Shown piece by piece: positions 35,282 through 43,906 of a stretch of 50,872 bases of DNA. The notes under the pieces are model-generated. The model was not told the DNA's origin and did not search any database. It was given only the letters and a program-made list of their open reading frames with translations. The translations under genes were made by a program, and so were the position numbers. Numbering within the stretch: the first letter of the stretch is position 1; each line of letters starts with the position of its first letter. The DNA lies in NCBI GenBank assembly GCA_902775485.1, contig CACYMJ010000024.1, positions 37,733 to 88,604 on the forward strand, written 5' to 3'. This DNA comes from an uncultured Lachnospiraceae bacterium (GTDB lineage: Bacteria; Bacillota; Clostridia; Lachnospirales; Lachnospiraceae).

Positions 35282-37390
35282 ATGAAAGATTTTGAATCAA
35301 AAGATCTGTATGTGAACAGGGAACTGTCATGGCTGATGTTTGACGAGAGGGTTCTGGGCGAGGCGACCGATACGTCCAATCCGCTTATGGAACGTCTTAA
35401 GTTCCTCTCTATCACGGCATCAAACCTCGACGAATTTTTCATGGTCAGGGTCGCGTCCCTTATAGATATGCAGCATGCGGGATACAACAAGAAGGATATC
35501 GCGGGCATGAGCGTTGATGAACAGCTTGCCGCGATCTCGGACAAGACGCATGAACTGGTGGATAACCAGTATTTCGTTCTGATGCATACCCTGCTGCCGC
35601 TTATGGAGGCCGAGGGGATACATGTCATAACAAAGCATGAGGAACTGACCGGAACGCAGGCTGAGTTTGTCGACCGCTACTTTGAAGAGGAAGTATACCC
35701 GGTGCTCACGCCGATGGCAGTTGATTCTTCAAGGCCGTTCCCGCTTGTTCGAAACCGCACGCTTAATATCGGTGCGCTCATAGGAAAAAAGGGAGAGGAC
35801 TCGCGCGATTTTGCGACCGTTCAGGTGCCTGCGGGACTTGACCGTATCGTAGAGATCCCGTCCGAGGCCGGAAGATCGTTCATACTCCTTGAAGAGGTCA
35901 TCGAGCGCAACATGTCAAAGCTCTTTCTTAATTATGATGTGTTCTGCGCATACCCTTACAGGATAATGAGAAATGCGGACCTTACGATCGATGAGGATGA
36001 GGCTGCCGATCTTCTCAAGGAGATAGAAAAGCAGATCAAGAGACGTCAGTGGGGTGAGGTCATCAGGCTTGAGGTCGCCGATGACATCGATCCCGGACTG
36101 ATGGAGATACTCAAGATGGAACTGTCGGTAAGATCCGACAGCATATACCGCATAGCAGGTCCGATAGATCTGACGTTTTTGATGAAGATGTACGGACTGG
36201 GCGGATTTGTAAACCTGAAGAAGAAGGTGTATCTGCCAAAGCCGGTTCCCGAGATAAACGACGGCGCGGATATATTCGAGGCTATCAGGAATCACGATAT
36301 ACTGATGCACCATCCGTATCAGACGTTCGACCCTGTCATCGATTTTGTAAAAAGCGCGGCATCGGATCCCGAAGTTCTTGCCATCAAGCAGACACTGTAC
36401 CGTGTCAGCGGTAATTCACCGATCATCGCGGCCCTTGAACAGGCGGCTGAAAACGGCAAACAGGTCACGGTTCTCGTCGAACTGAAAGCAAGATTTGATG
36501 AGGAGCATAACATTTTGTGGGCACGCCGTCTTGAGCAGGCGGGATGCCATGTCATATACGGACTGGTAGGACTTAAGACCCATTGTAAGATCACGCTTGT
36601 CGTTCGCCGTGAGGAGGACGGGATACGGCGCTACGTTCATCTCGGAACGGGCAATTACAATGACAGTACTGCAAAGCTGTATACGGACGTCGGGCTCCTG
36701 ACATGTTCGGAACAGATAGGTGAGGATGCCACGGCCGTTTTCAACATGCTAAGCGGTTATTCGGAACCGCTCTACTGGAACCGTCTGTGTCTTGCACCGC
36801 TCTGGCTTAAGGACAGGTTCATCCATCTGATAGAAAGGGAAGAGAAAAATGCCCTTGCCGGAAAGAGAAGCTACATAGTCGCGAAGGTCAATTCGATATG
36901 TGACAGGGAGGTCATACAGGCACTTTACCGTGCATCATGTGCGGGCGTGAAGATAGACCTGATCGTTCGCGGCATATGTTGTTTAAAGCCGGGCATAAAG
37001 GGTGTATCGGAAAACATAACCGTGCGCAGCATCGTCGGAGACTTCCTTGAGCACAGCAGGATATTCTATTTTGATAACGCCGGAAACTATGAGGTTTACT
37101 GCGGATCGAGCGACTGGATGCCCAGAAATCTTCTGCGAAGAGTTGAGATAATGTTCCCCATACTTGACGAGGGACTGAAAAAGAAGGTAATTTATATACT
37201 TGAGACATTGCTCGCCGACAACGTCAAGGCAAGGGTCGAACTTAGCGACGGAACGTATGAGAGGATCGAGCGTACGGGCGGTGAGGCGGTCTGTGCGCAG
37301 GAGACATTCTGCGAATGGGCAAAGAGTCTTGTTAAGGAAAGTGATACGGTAGAAAACAGCAGAGTGTTCATCCCGATAGAAGGGGCATGA
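35282..37390 (+). CDS. ppk1: Polyphosphate kinase 1
   Basis: PPK1 makes polyphosphate from ATP reversibly. The 702-residue product has the four domains of the family: an N-terminal domain (YVNRELSWLMFDERVL), a head domain, and two PLD-like catalytic domains. His 453 in RYVHLGTGNYN is the autophosphorylated residue (His 435 in E. coli), and a second conserved His lies in FLEHSRIFYF. The length is normal and the start codon follows GGGGATACGT. It forms a pair with the upstream ppx. Confidence 0.96.
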   Translation: MKDFESKDLYVNRELSWLMFDERVLGEATDTSNPLMERLKFLSITASNLDEFFMVRVASLIDMQHAGYNKKDIAGMSVDEQLAAISDKTHELVDNQYFVLMHTLLPLMEAEGIHVITKHEELTGTQAEFVDRYFEEEVYPVLTPMAVDSSRPFPLVRNRTLNIGALIGKKGEDSRDFATVQVPAGLDRIVEIPSEAGRSFILLEEVIERNMSKLFLNYDVFCAYPYRIMRNADLTIDEDEAADLLKEIEKQIKRRQWGEVIRLEVADDIDPGLMEILKMELSVRSDSIYRIAGPIDLTFLMKMYGLGGFVNLKKKVYLPKPVPEINDGADIFEAIRNHDILMHHPYQTFDPVIDFVKSAASDPEVLAIKQTLYRVSGNSPIIAALEQAAENGKQVTVLVELKARFDEEHNILWARRLEQAGCHVIYGLVGLKTHCKITLVVRREEDGIRRYVHLGTGNYNDSTAKLYTDVGLLTCSEQIGEDATAVFNMLSGYSEPLYWNRLCLAPLWLKDRFIHLIEREEKNALAGKRSYIVAKVNSICDREVIQALYRASCAGVKIDLIVRGICCLKPGIKGVSENITVRSIVGDFLEHSRIFYFDNAGNYEVYCGSSDWMPRNLLRRVEIMFPILDEGLKKKVIYILETLLADNVKARVELSDGTYERIERTGGEAVCAQETFCEWAKSLVKESDTVENSRVFIPIEGA

Positions 37391-37427
37391 GTTGCTGCTG
37401 TTGATATAAATCGAGGAGGTATCGGAT

Positions 37428-37685
37428 ATGTTTGATAAGGATGTAGTCAATTATTTTCTTGAAAACCAGGGTCAGCTGTTCGATGAGGAAGTTGCGTCAA
37501 CACCCGATGAGGCACAGGATTTTCTTGAGGATTCAATGGCCGAGGTCGTAGAGACGATCGAGGAGGTCATTGAATATTTCGATGAGATGGGTGTTGATAC
37601 CGACGGCATGACCGAGGAGGAGATCGCCCAGCAGTCAGAGGTGTTCGCACTTCCCGACGGGCGCTACCTTGTGGTAAACGCTTAA
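37428..37685 (+). CDS. Small acidic protein of unknown function
   Basis: The 85-residue product starts at ATG 37428 after GAGGAGGT. It is strongly acidic, largely helical by composition (LEDSMAEVVETIEEVIEYFDEM), and ends with a compact strand (FALPDGRYLVVNA). No signal peptide, membrane segment or Cys is present. The clean start, good ribosome binding site and place between ppk1 and the ABC-F gene support a real gene. I do not recognise the family with certainty; it could be an adaptor or regulator of a neighbour. Confidence 0.75.
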   Translation: MFDKDVVNYFLENQGQLFDEEVASTPDEAQDFLEDSMAEVVETIEEVIEYFDEMGVDTDGMTEEEIAQQSEVFALPDGRYLVVNA

Positions 37686-37714
37686 ACATACAGTTTTATT
37701 GAGGAGAAAATATT

Positions 37715-39352
37715 ATGATAAGTGCAAACAACGTCACGTACCGTGTAGGTAAAAAGGCGCTATTTGAAGATGTTAACATCAAGTTCACGGAGGGAAACTG
37801 TTACGGTCTTATCGGTGCAAACGGTGCCGGCAAGTCCACCTTTTTGAAGATCCTCTCCGGCGAGCTTGACACGACGAACGGTGATATCACGATAACACCC
37901 GGCCAGAGGCTGTCGGTGCTCGAACAGGACCACTTCAAATACGACGCATATACCGTAATGGATACGGTCATCATGGGAAATCAGCATCTGTACGATGTCA
38001 TGAAGGAAAAGGATGCGATCTATGCAAAAGAGGATTTTTCCGATGAGGACGGTATCAGGGCGAGCGAGCTTGAGGCTGAATTTGCCGAGATGGACGGATG
38101 GGAAGCGGAGTCGAATGCCGCAACGCTTTTAAACGGCCTGGGTATTGAAACGGATCTTCATTACAGTCTTGTCGGCGATCTTACCGGTCCGCAGAAGGTC
38201 AAGGTACTGCTTGCGCGTGCCCTTTTCGGATCTCCGGATATACTGCTTCTCGACGAGCCTACAAACCATCTTGATCTTGATGCCATCGAGTGGCTCGAGG
38301 AATTCCTTATAAACTTTGACAATACCGTCATAGTCGTCAGCCACGACAGATATTTCCTCAATAAGGTCTGCACATATACAGCCGATATCGACTATGGCAA
38401 GATCCAGCTCTATGCCGGAAACTATGATTTCTGGTACGAGTCGAGCCAGCTCCTCATCCAGCAGATGAAGGAAGCCAACAAGAAGAAGGAAGAGAAGATC
38501 AAGGAACTGCAGGAGTTCATTTCAAGATTCTCGGCCAATGCTTCCAAGTCAAAACAGGCTACGAGCCGTAAGCGTGCCCTTGAAAAGATAGAGCTCGATA
38601 CGATCAAACCTTCGAGCAGGAAGTACCCGTACATCGATTTCCGCCCCGACAGGGAGATCGGAAACGAAGTGCTCACCGTTGAGGGCATCAGCAAGACGAT
38701 TGACGGAGTCAAGGTTCTTGACAACATTTCATTTATTCTCGGACATGACGACAAGGTCGCATTTGTCGGATCGAACGAGCTTGCAAAGACCACACTGTTT
38801 AAGATACTGATGGGAGAACTTGAGCCTGATGAGGGAACGTTCAAATGGGGCGTTACGACGTCACAGGCATATTTCCCGAGAGATTATACTGAAGAGTTCT
38901 CACACGATTATACGATCACCGAATGGCTGACCGGTTATTCGGCAAACAAGGACGTTACATATGTCAGAGGATTCCTCGGACGTATGCTCTTCCCGGGTGA
39001 AGACGGCGTGAAGAAGATCAACATCCTCTCCGGAGGTGAGAAGGTGCGCTGCCTTCTGTCGAAGATGATGATATCGGGTGCGAACATACTGATACTTGAT
39101 GAGCCTACGAACCATCTGGACATGGAATCGATCACGGCTCTTAACAACGGACTGATCAAGTTCCCGGGAGTCATACTGTTTGCATGTCATGATCATCAGT
39201 TTGTACAGACAACGGCAAACCGTATCATGGAACTGCTTCCCGACGGAACGATGATCGACAAGATCACGACATATGACGAATACCTTGCAAGCGATGAGAT
39301 GGCAAGGAAGAGATTCGTATACACCGCTAACAAGGAAGACGACGATAACTAG
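37715..39352 (+). CDS. ABC-F family ATPase (YbiT-like)
   Basis: The 545-residue protein has two ABC ATPase domains joined by a charged linker and no membrane spans, so it is an ABC-F ribosome-associated ATPase. Walker A of domain 1 is GANGAGKS at 34-41. Domain 1's signature is LTGPQKVKV, and domain 2's Walker A is GSNELAKTT, both of which depart from consensus in the way seen in YbiT-like members. Domain 2 has LSGGEKVR, and DEPTNHLD occurs in both domains. ABC-F proteins act on stalled or initiating ribosomes; a specific role here is not visible. Confidence 0.92.
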   Translation: MISANNVTYRVGKKALFEDVNIKFTEGNCYGLIGANGAGKSTFLKILSGELDTTNGDITITPGQRLSVLEQDHFKYDAYTVMDTVIMGNQHLYDVMKEKDAIYAKEDFSDEDGIRASELEAEFAEMDGWEAESNAATLLNGLGIETDLHYSLVGDLTGPQKVKVLLARALFGSPDILLLDEPTNHLDLDAIEWLEEFLINFDNTVIVVSHDRYFLNKVCTYTADIDYGKIQLYAGNYDFWYESSQLLIQQMKEANKKKEEKIKELQEFISRFSANASKSKQATSRKRALEKIELDTIKPSSRKYPYIDFRPDREIGNEVLTVEGISKTIDGVKVLDNISFILGHDDKVAFVGSNELAKTTLFKILMGELEPDEGTFKWGVTTSQAYFPRDYTEEFSHDYTITEWLTGYSANKDVTYVRGFLGRMLFPGEDGVKKINILSGGEKVRCLLSKMMISGANILILDEPTNHLDMESITALNNGLIKFPGVILFACHDHQFVQTTANRIMELLPDGTMIDKITTYDEYLASDEMARKRFVYTANKEDDDN

Positions 39353-39354
39353 GG

Positions 39355-40176
39355 ATGGGAACGACAAAGATACTGTTTTCGGATCTGGACGATACGCTTC
39401 TTGATAATGACAAGAACGTCGGCAGCAAAGATCTTGAGGCCATCAACAGGATGATAAGCGCGGGACACCGTTTCGTTATAGCGACCGGACGTCCCGTTTA
39501 CAGTGCGAAGGTTGTGGCACGACAGCTCGACCTGTACCGCGACGGGATATTCCTGATCTGCTCAAACGGCGGAGTGATCTATGACTGCGGAAGCGAAAAA
39601 ACGATCCATTCGTTTACGGTCGATCCGCACATAGTCGGTAGGATGTTCGCGGCGGCAGCATCGGAGGGCATTCATATCCATACATATTCGGATACGCATG
39701 TTCTCTCGCTTCGAGAAACGCAGGAGCTGCAGATCTACTGCGAGAAGATAAAGATGCCTTACAAGATTGTCGAACGTATCCCCGAAGACCTTCCGGCACC
39801 TCCGCCGAAGTTCTGCCTTATGTCTATAAAGGAGGGAAGCCGCGGAATACTTGAGGGATTTAAGAGAAAATACGCGGATCTTACAGAGGGAAAGCTTGAC
39901 AGCGTTTTTTCCAATGATTACCTTCTTGAGTATCTCCCTGCAGGAACAAGCAAGGGTAACGCGGTAAAAAAGCTCTGCCATCTTCTTGATATCCCGGTAA
40001 AGGATTCGATAGCAGCCGGGGATGAGGCTAACGACGTGTCGATGATAGATGCCGCGGGGATCGGAGTTGTCGTGCAAAACGGCACCGATGCGGTAAAATC
40101 GCATGCCGACTACGTGACAGAGCGCACGAACAACGAGAATGCGATAGCCGAGATAGTGGAGAAGTTTATTCTTTAA
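39355..40176 (+). CDS. Cof-type HAD hydrolase
   Basis: The 273-residue product is a HAD phosphatase with a type IIB cap: motif I DLDDT with Asp 10 and Asp 12, motif II ATGRP, and motif IV GDEANDVSMIDAAG. Cof-type enzymes hydrolyse sugar phosphates, nucleotides or cofactor phosphates with broad specificity, so no substrate is assigned. It starts two bases after the ABC-F stop, hence likely coupled translation, and ends the long run; a new promoter begins at 40180. Confidence 0.93.
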   Translation: MGTTKILFSDLDDTLLDNDKNVGSKDLEAINRMISAGHRFVIATGRPVYSAKVVARQLDLYRDGIFLICSNGGVIYDCGSEKTIHSFTVDPHIVGRMFAAAASEGIHIHTYSDTHVLSLRETQELQIYCEKIKMPYKIVERIPEDLPAPPPKFCLMSIKEGSRGILEGFKRKYADLTEGKLDSVFSNDYLLEYLPAGTSKGNAVKKLCHLLDIPVKDSIAAGDEANDVSMIDAAGIGVVVQNGTDAVKSHADYVTERTNNENAIAEIVEKFIL

Positions 40177-40179
40177 GGC

Positions 40180-40209
40180 TTGTCGGAAACACAGCAGTTG
40201 GTGTATAAT
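40180..40209 (+). promoter_or_regulatory. Promoter of the SH3-domain protein gene
   Basis: TTGTCG (40180-40185) and TATAAT (40204-40209) are separated by 18 bases. The leader of about 50 bases ends with AAAGGAG before the GTG start at 40265. Confidence 0.75.
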
Positions 40210-40264
40210 ATTTTGTCGGAATACGTTAGTATTTGTTAATGTATATAAATAAAGGAGAATTATC

Positions 40265-41338
40265 GTGAGAAAGCAAACCAGCATTGTCAGAATACTGATC
40301 CTAGTGTTCGCGGTACTTATCGCACTGCTTGTGATCGGCGGAGGCATTTATCTTTTCTCTGCATCCAAGAAGCTCAAGGCGATAGCACTTCAGCCCGAAT
40401 TTTCGGAGACGTCCCTTGAGGTAGGTACGCAGTACACGTTCTCGATCAACACTACGCCGTCAAAGGCAAGCCTTAAAAAGGCAAAATGCGTCGTTGACGA
40501 TCCTACAAGTTCATTCGAACTTAACGACGACGGCAAGGCAGTCCTGACCACCGGTATGACCGAAGGAAACGTTACGGTATATGTCGAGTGCAAGGATGTC
40601 AAGAGTCAGGTTCTGACGTTCTCGATCATAGATTCCGTGGCGCGCGCACAGGCTGAGGCGGCGGCACAGGCCGAGGAGCAGAAGGCGGCCGAGGAAGCAG
40701 CTGCAGCTGCGGCAGAAGAGGAAGCTCTTGCACAGGTCAAGAAATACGTAAAGAGTACGGGTGATGACGTTAATGTCCGTTCAACAAACAGCACCGACGG
40801 TGATGTTCTCGGAAAGGCCAAGAAAGGCGATATGTTCGAGAAGGTTGAGGATGTTGAAGACTGGACGCACATCATCTATAAGGGTCAGGACGGATACATG
40901 AAGACAGAGTTCCTGACAGAGATCTCCGAGGAAGAGTATCAGGAAGGTCCTACAGAGGAAGAGAAGACCGAAGAGAAGAAGGACGAGAAGAAGGAAGAAA
41001 AGAAGACCGAGGAGAACGCAACAACGGAAGAAAGCCAGACGCAGTCCAAGGCCGAAGCTGAGGCAAAGGCAGCAGCTGATGCGGCAAAGGCAGCTGAGGA
41101 TGCACAGAAGGCTGCGGAGGAAATGGCAGCGGCACAGGCAGCCCTTGCGGCAGCGGCTGCAGCGGGCGGACATTCGTATGGTGGTCATACATTCACAACC
41201 AGTGAATGGAACTATCTGAAGTCACTTTGGGATTATACGGGAGATGCTGAGGAAATGATTTCTCATCATTCCGCAGCAGAACTTAAGGCAGTTCTTGATG
41301 ACAAGAATCCCTCAGGTGTAATAAGAAGTCCTTGGTAA
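40265..41338 (+). CDS. Membrane-anchored SH3-domain protein with Ala/Glu repeats
   Basis: GTG 40265 follows AAAGGAG. The 357-residue product has a membrane anchor (residues 9 to ~31, ILILVFAVLIALLVIGGGIYLF), an Ig-like (BIG2-like) domain at about 40-120, an Ala/Glu-rich helix, a bacterial SH3 domain at about 159-218 (VNVRSTNSTDGDVLGKAKKGD and WTHIIYKGQDGYMKTEFL), a Glu/Lys/Thr linker, a second Ala-rich helix, and a short C-terminal block with HSYGGHTF. SH3_3 domains often bind peptidoglycan, so a surface role is likely. A terminator follows directly. Function beyond wall contact is not evident. Confidence 0.85.
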   Translation: MRKQTSIVRILILVFAVLIALLVIGGGIYLFSASKKLKAIALQPEFSETSLEVGTQYTFSINTTPSKASLKKAKCVVDDPTSSFELNDDGKAVLTTGMTEGNVTVYVECKDVKSQVLTFSIIDSVARAQAEAAAQAEEQKAAEEAAAAAAEEEALAQVKKYVKSTGDDVNVRSTNSTDGDVLGKAKKGDMFEKVEDVEDWTHIIYKGQDGYMKTEFLTEISEEEYQEGPTEEEKTEEKKDEKKEEKKTEENATTEESQTQSKAEAEAKAAADAAKAAEDAQKAAEEMAAAQAALAAAAAAGGHSYGGHTFTTSEWNYLKSLWDYTGDAEEMISHHSAAELKAVLDDKNPSGVIRSPW

Positions 41339-41354
41339 AAGGTTTTTATGATGT

Positions 41355-41390
41355 ATAAAACGAGGCCGGTTTTTTACCAGCCTCGTTTTA
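41355..41390 (+). terminator. Intrinsic terminator after the SH3-domain gene
   Basis: The arms TAAAACGAGGC and GCCTCGTTTTA surround a T-rich loop, giving a hairpin of 11 pairs that ends in TTTTATC. It separates this gene from the lipoprotein gene and could work in both directions. Confidence 0.78.
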
Positions 41391-41405
41391 TCATGTCCGA
41401 ATTTG

Positions 41406-41414
41406 TGGTAAAAT
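41406..41414 (+). promoter_or_regulatory. Putative extended -10 promoter of the DUF3298-like lipoprotein gene
   Basis: TGGTAAAAT at 41406-41414 is an extended -10 (TG plus TAAAAT). The -35 region, TTTTAT at 17 bases, is poor. It lies about 50 bases before the start. Confidence 0.5.
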
Positions 41415-41457
41415 ACTTGCGGTAACTTCTACATGATCTGTACAAACGGAGAATACG

Positions 41458-43074
41458 ATGAAAAAACTGACAATATTCCTGATGATATTCGCACTTGCCG
41501 TTTTACCGGGATGTACATCCTCTGCGGAAGGGCCCGATACGGCCGATAAAGAGACGGTCACGGAAGATAACGGTGAAGTTGACAAGTCCGACTGGACCGG
41601 ACTGGGCGGCAAGAGCGGCAAGGAAAAGGACAAAAATAAGAAGAAAAACAATACACCCGAAAAGATAGGATTTTCATATCAGTATCATCCGGTCAGTCTT
41701 GATGACGGGGATGATCATATGGCTTCGGGCAGATATGTGACGATAGATCTTGATGAGGATGAGAGGGGGAGATACCCGGAACTGGCTGCTGCCCTGGAGG
41801 AATACGGCATCAATTCGGCTGATAATCTGACATCATATCTGTCGGGCTGTGAAGAGGAGATCCGCGAACTTCACAGCGAAGGGATGCCGAACGGTTATGA
41901 AGAGGATTATGATCTTTTCCCCCAAAGAGCCGATGAGAAGGTTTTCTCGTTCGTTGTCGGTAACTATTCGTATATGGGCGGAGCTCATGGCGTAATGGGA
42001 TATAAGGCATATAACTTTGATCCGAAAACGGCCGATGAGATAGGATTTGCCGATGTTGTAGGTAAAACGGAAGGCCTTCCGGAGATAATATTTGACGAGC
42101 TTGTTAAGCAGAATGAAGATCTTACGGAGTATTTTGAAATCGTGGAAGGCGATAAGGAAAGCCTCATTGAGGAGCTCGGTGTAAAGTTTGATAACGATGC
42201 GAAAGATCTCGTCTGGGCGATAACGTATGACGGTATACACATATTCTTTGAGGATTATGCGATGGGAAGCTATGTCGCAGGCTCACGCGATGTCGTGATA
42301 AGGTTTGCGGACTATCCCGATGTATTTACAGGAAAATACGATGACTACTCCGGCGCAAAGAGAGTTCCGAACATCGATGCGATCGCTTATCAAAGAGATG
42401 ATGCGGATACGATCATGCTTCGCACAAAGGGCGCTTCGGCCCCCGCCGGCGAAACAAAGCCCCACGAGGAGCAAAACCGGGGTGAGAAGATCACGCTCTC
42501 CAAAGACCAGCAGCGCAGACTTAACCTGTTTATCAGTAATTTCACAGAGCAGGGATTCGGCGATTATGACGAGGATACAAGGGATGTTCATCAGCTCGCA
42601 CAGTTTGCCTATATGTGGTCGAGGATAAACAGACCTGCGGATGTTGAGACGGAAGGAAACTATTACAGGATCAGTCTGGATACGATCCAAAGAGTGGTCA
42701 AAAAGTATTTCGGAGTAAAGATCACCGAAAGGGATCTTGATGCATATGACTGGGCAGGCATCAAGGGTGAAGAGCATTTCTATCAGGACGGATATTATTA
42801 CAATCCGGCAGCCGACGGCGAATCCTACAGCTCGTTCGCGATCGTCAACTATGTATCCGATAATAAGGACGGCACCTGGACGGTCGAATTCCAAAGATAC
42901 ATACTGGATATTGAGGCATATTGGGACAACAACGACTCTGTACCGAAGCAGTACTATGCGATGACTGACGCCGAGGCGGAAAGTGACATCAACGCTGCTG
43001 CCGATTACAGCGGTGTTGCAACTGTCAGAAGAGAAGGCAATTCATATACTCTGGTCAGTTATCTGATATATTAG
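41458..43074 (+). CDS. DUF3298-type lipoprotein
   Basis: The 538-residue product has a lipoprotein signal peptide with lipobox LPGC (Cys 19), so it is anchored on the outer face of the membrane. A charged Lys-rich linker follows, then a DUF3298/RsiV-like domain with FSFVVGNYSYMGGAHG and a FADVVG block at about 160-200. The C-terminal ~180 residues contain a separate region with many Tyr (YNPAADGESYSSFAIVNY) that I do not recognise. DUF3298 proteins include RsiV, an anti-sigma factor that binds lysozyme; this protein lacks the transmembrane helix and cytoplasmic part, so anti-sigma function is not supported. Confidence 0.8.
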   Translation: MKKLTIFLMIFALAVLPGCTSSAEGPDTADKETVTEDNGEVDKSDWTGLGGKSGKEKDKNKKKNNTPEKIGFSYQYHPVSLDDGDDHMASGRYVTIDLDEDERGRYPELAAALEEYGINSADNLTSYLSGCEEEIRELHSEGMPNGYEEDYDLFPQRADEKVFSFVVGNYSYMGGAHGVMGYKAYNFDPKTADEIGFADVVGKTEGLPEIIFDELVKQNEDLTEYFEIVEGDKESLIEELGVKFDNDAKDLVWAITYDGIHIFFEDYAMGSYVAGSRDVVIRFADYPDVFTGKYDDYSGAKRVPNIDAIAYQRDDADTIMLRTKGASAPAGETKPHEEQNRGEKITLSKDQQRRLNLFISNFTEQGFGDYDEDTRDVHQLAQFAYMWSRINRPADVETEGNYYRISLDTIQRVVKKYFGVKITERDLDAYDWAGIKGEEHFYQDGYYYNPAADGESYSSFAIVNYVSDNKDGTWTVEFQRYILDIEAYWDNNDSVPKQYYAMTDAEAESDINAAADYSGVATVRREGNSYTLVSYLIY

Positions 43075-43105
43075 ATCGGTCTGAATACAAACGGGTGGTA
43101 CGGCA

Positions 43106-43855
43106 ATGGTATTACAAAATATTACAAGCATAGATGAACTTTTGCAGTTCGTGAACAGTCTGGCACAGCGTCACGGACTTAACCTGTGGTATCGCGGAGA
43201 GGACAATTCCGAACTTCCGCTCATACCATCGATACAGCGTACGCAAAAGAGGATAGATGTCGAGAGGTTCATCACAAACGATTTTTACATCAAGGCAAGG
43301 CAGATAATGAACAATCCGCCCGACAAGAAGAACTACGCCGGATGGGTTGCGATCATGCAGCATTACGGACTGCCGACAAGGCTTCTTGACTGGAGCCGTT
43401 CCCCGCTTATCGCATCGTTTTTCGCGACCGAGACTCACAAGGCAGTTCCCGACAAGGATGCGTGTGTATGGGTGCTCTCGCCGATGTCTCTTAACGAGCA
43501 GCAGGGATTCGGCCACTGCATATACCCGAATGATGCCGAAACAACGCAGGAGATGCTCCTTCCGGCATTCAAACACAACCATCACAATCATGAACTTGAC
43601 GACCGTATCCTTGCGGTCTCATCAACCGACAACAATCTGCGTATGTACTCGCAGCAGGCGAACTTCACCGTTCACAATTCACTCAAAAGACTTGAGGACA
43701 TATGCGACGAAGAGACGCTTTACAAGATCATCATACCGAAGGAGCGCAAGAAATATTTCATTGATTCGCTGCGTGTGTTCGGTATAACGGAAGGGTCGAT
43801 CTATCCCGACCTCGATCACATATCACGCGATCTGATGCACTCGTACGACATCTGA
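43106..43855 (+). CDS. FRG domain-containing protein
   Basis: The 249-residue protein carries an FRG domain: WYRGEDNSELPLIPSIQR near residues 28-45, then AIMQHYGLPTRLLDWSRSPLIASFFA near 88-115, the defining block of the family. The C-terminus holds RMYSQQANFTVHNSL. FRG domains occur alone or fused in many bacteria and some genomes place them near defence or toxin loci, but the biochemical role is not settled. It is 31 bases after the lipoprotein stop with no terminator between, and 51 bases before an ABC importer. The start at ATG 43106 has a weak ribosome binding site. Confidence 0.85.
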   Translation: MVLQNITSIDELLQFVNSLAQRHGLNLWYRGEDNSELPLIPSIQRTQKRIDVERFITNDFYIKARQIMNNPPDKKNYAGWVAIMQHYGLPTRLLDWSRSPLIASFFATETHKAVPDKDACVWVLSPMSLNEQQGFGHCIYPNDAETTQEMLLPAFKHNHHNHELDDRILAVSSTDNNLRMYSQQANFTVHNSLKRLEDICDEETLYKIIIPKERKKYFIDSLRVFGITEGSIYPDLDHISRDLMHSYDI

Positions 43856-43906
43856 TATGAAGTCTGCCATGTGCACATCCGCTAAATAACAACAGGAGAA
43901 TGATCT

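Noticed and set aside
39562-40347. Minus-strand frame of 261 codons opposite the HAD gene
   Set aside because: It overlaps the conserved HAD motifs and a plus-strand promoter and has no ribosome binding site.
43106-43855. FRG gene as part of a defence island
   Set aside because: No restriction, toxin, nuclease or mobile gene lies near it; neighbours are surface and transport genes.
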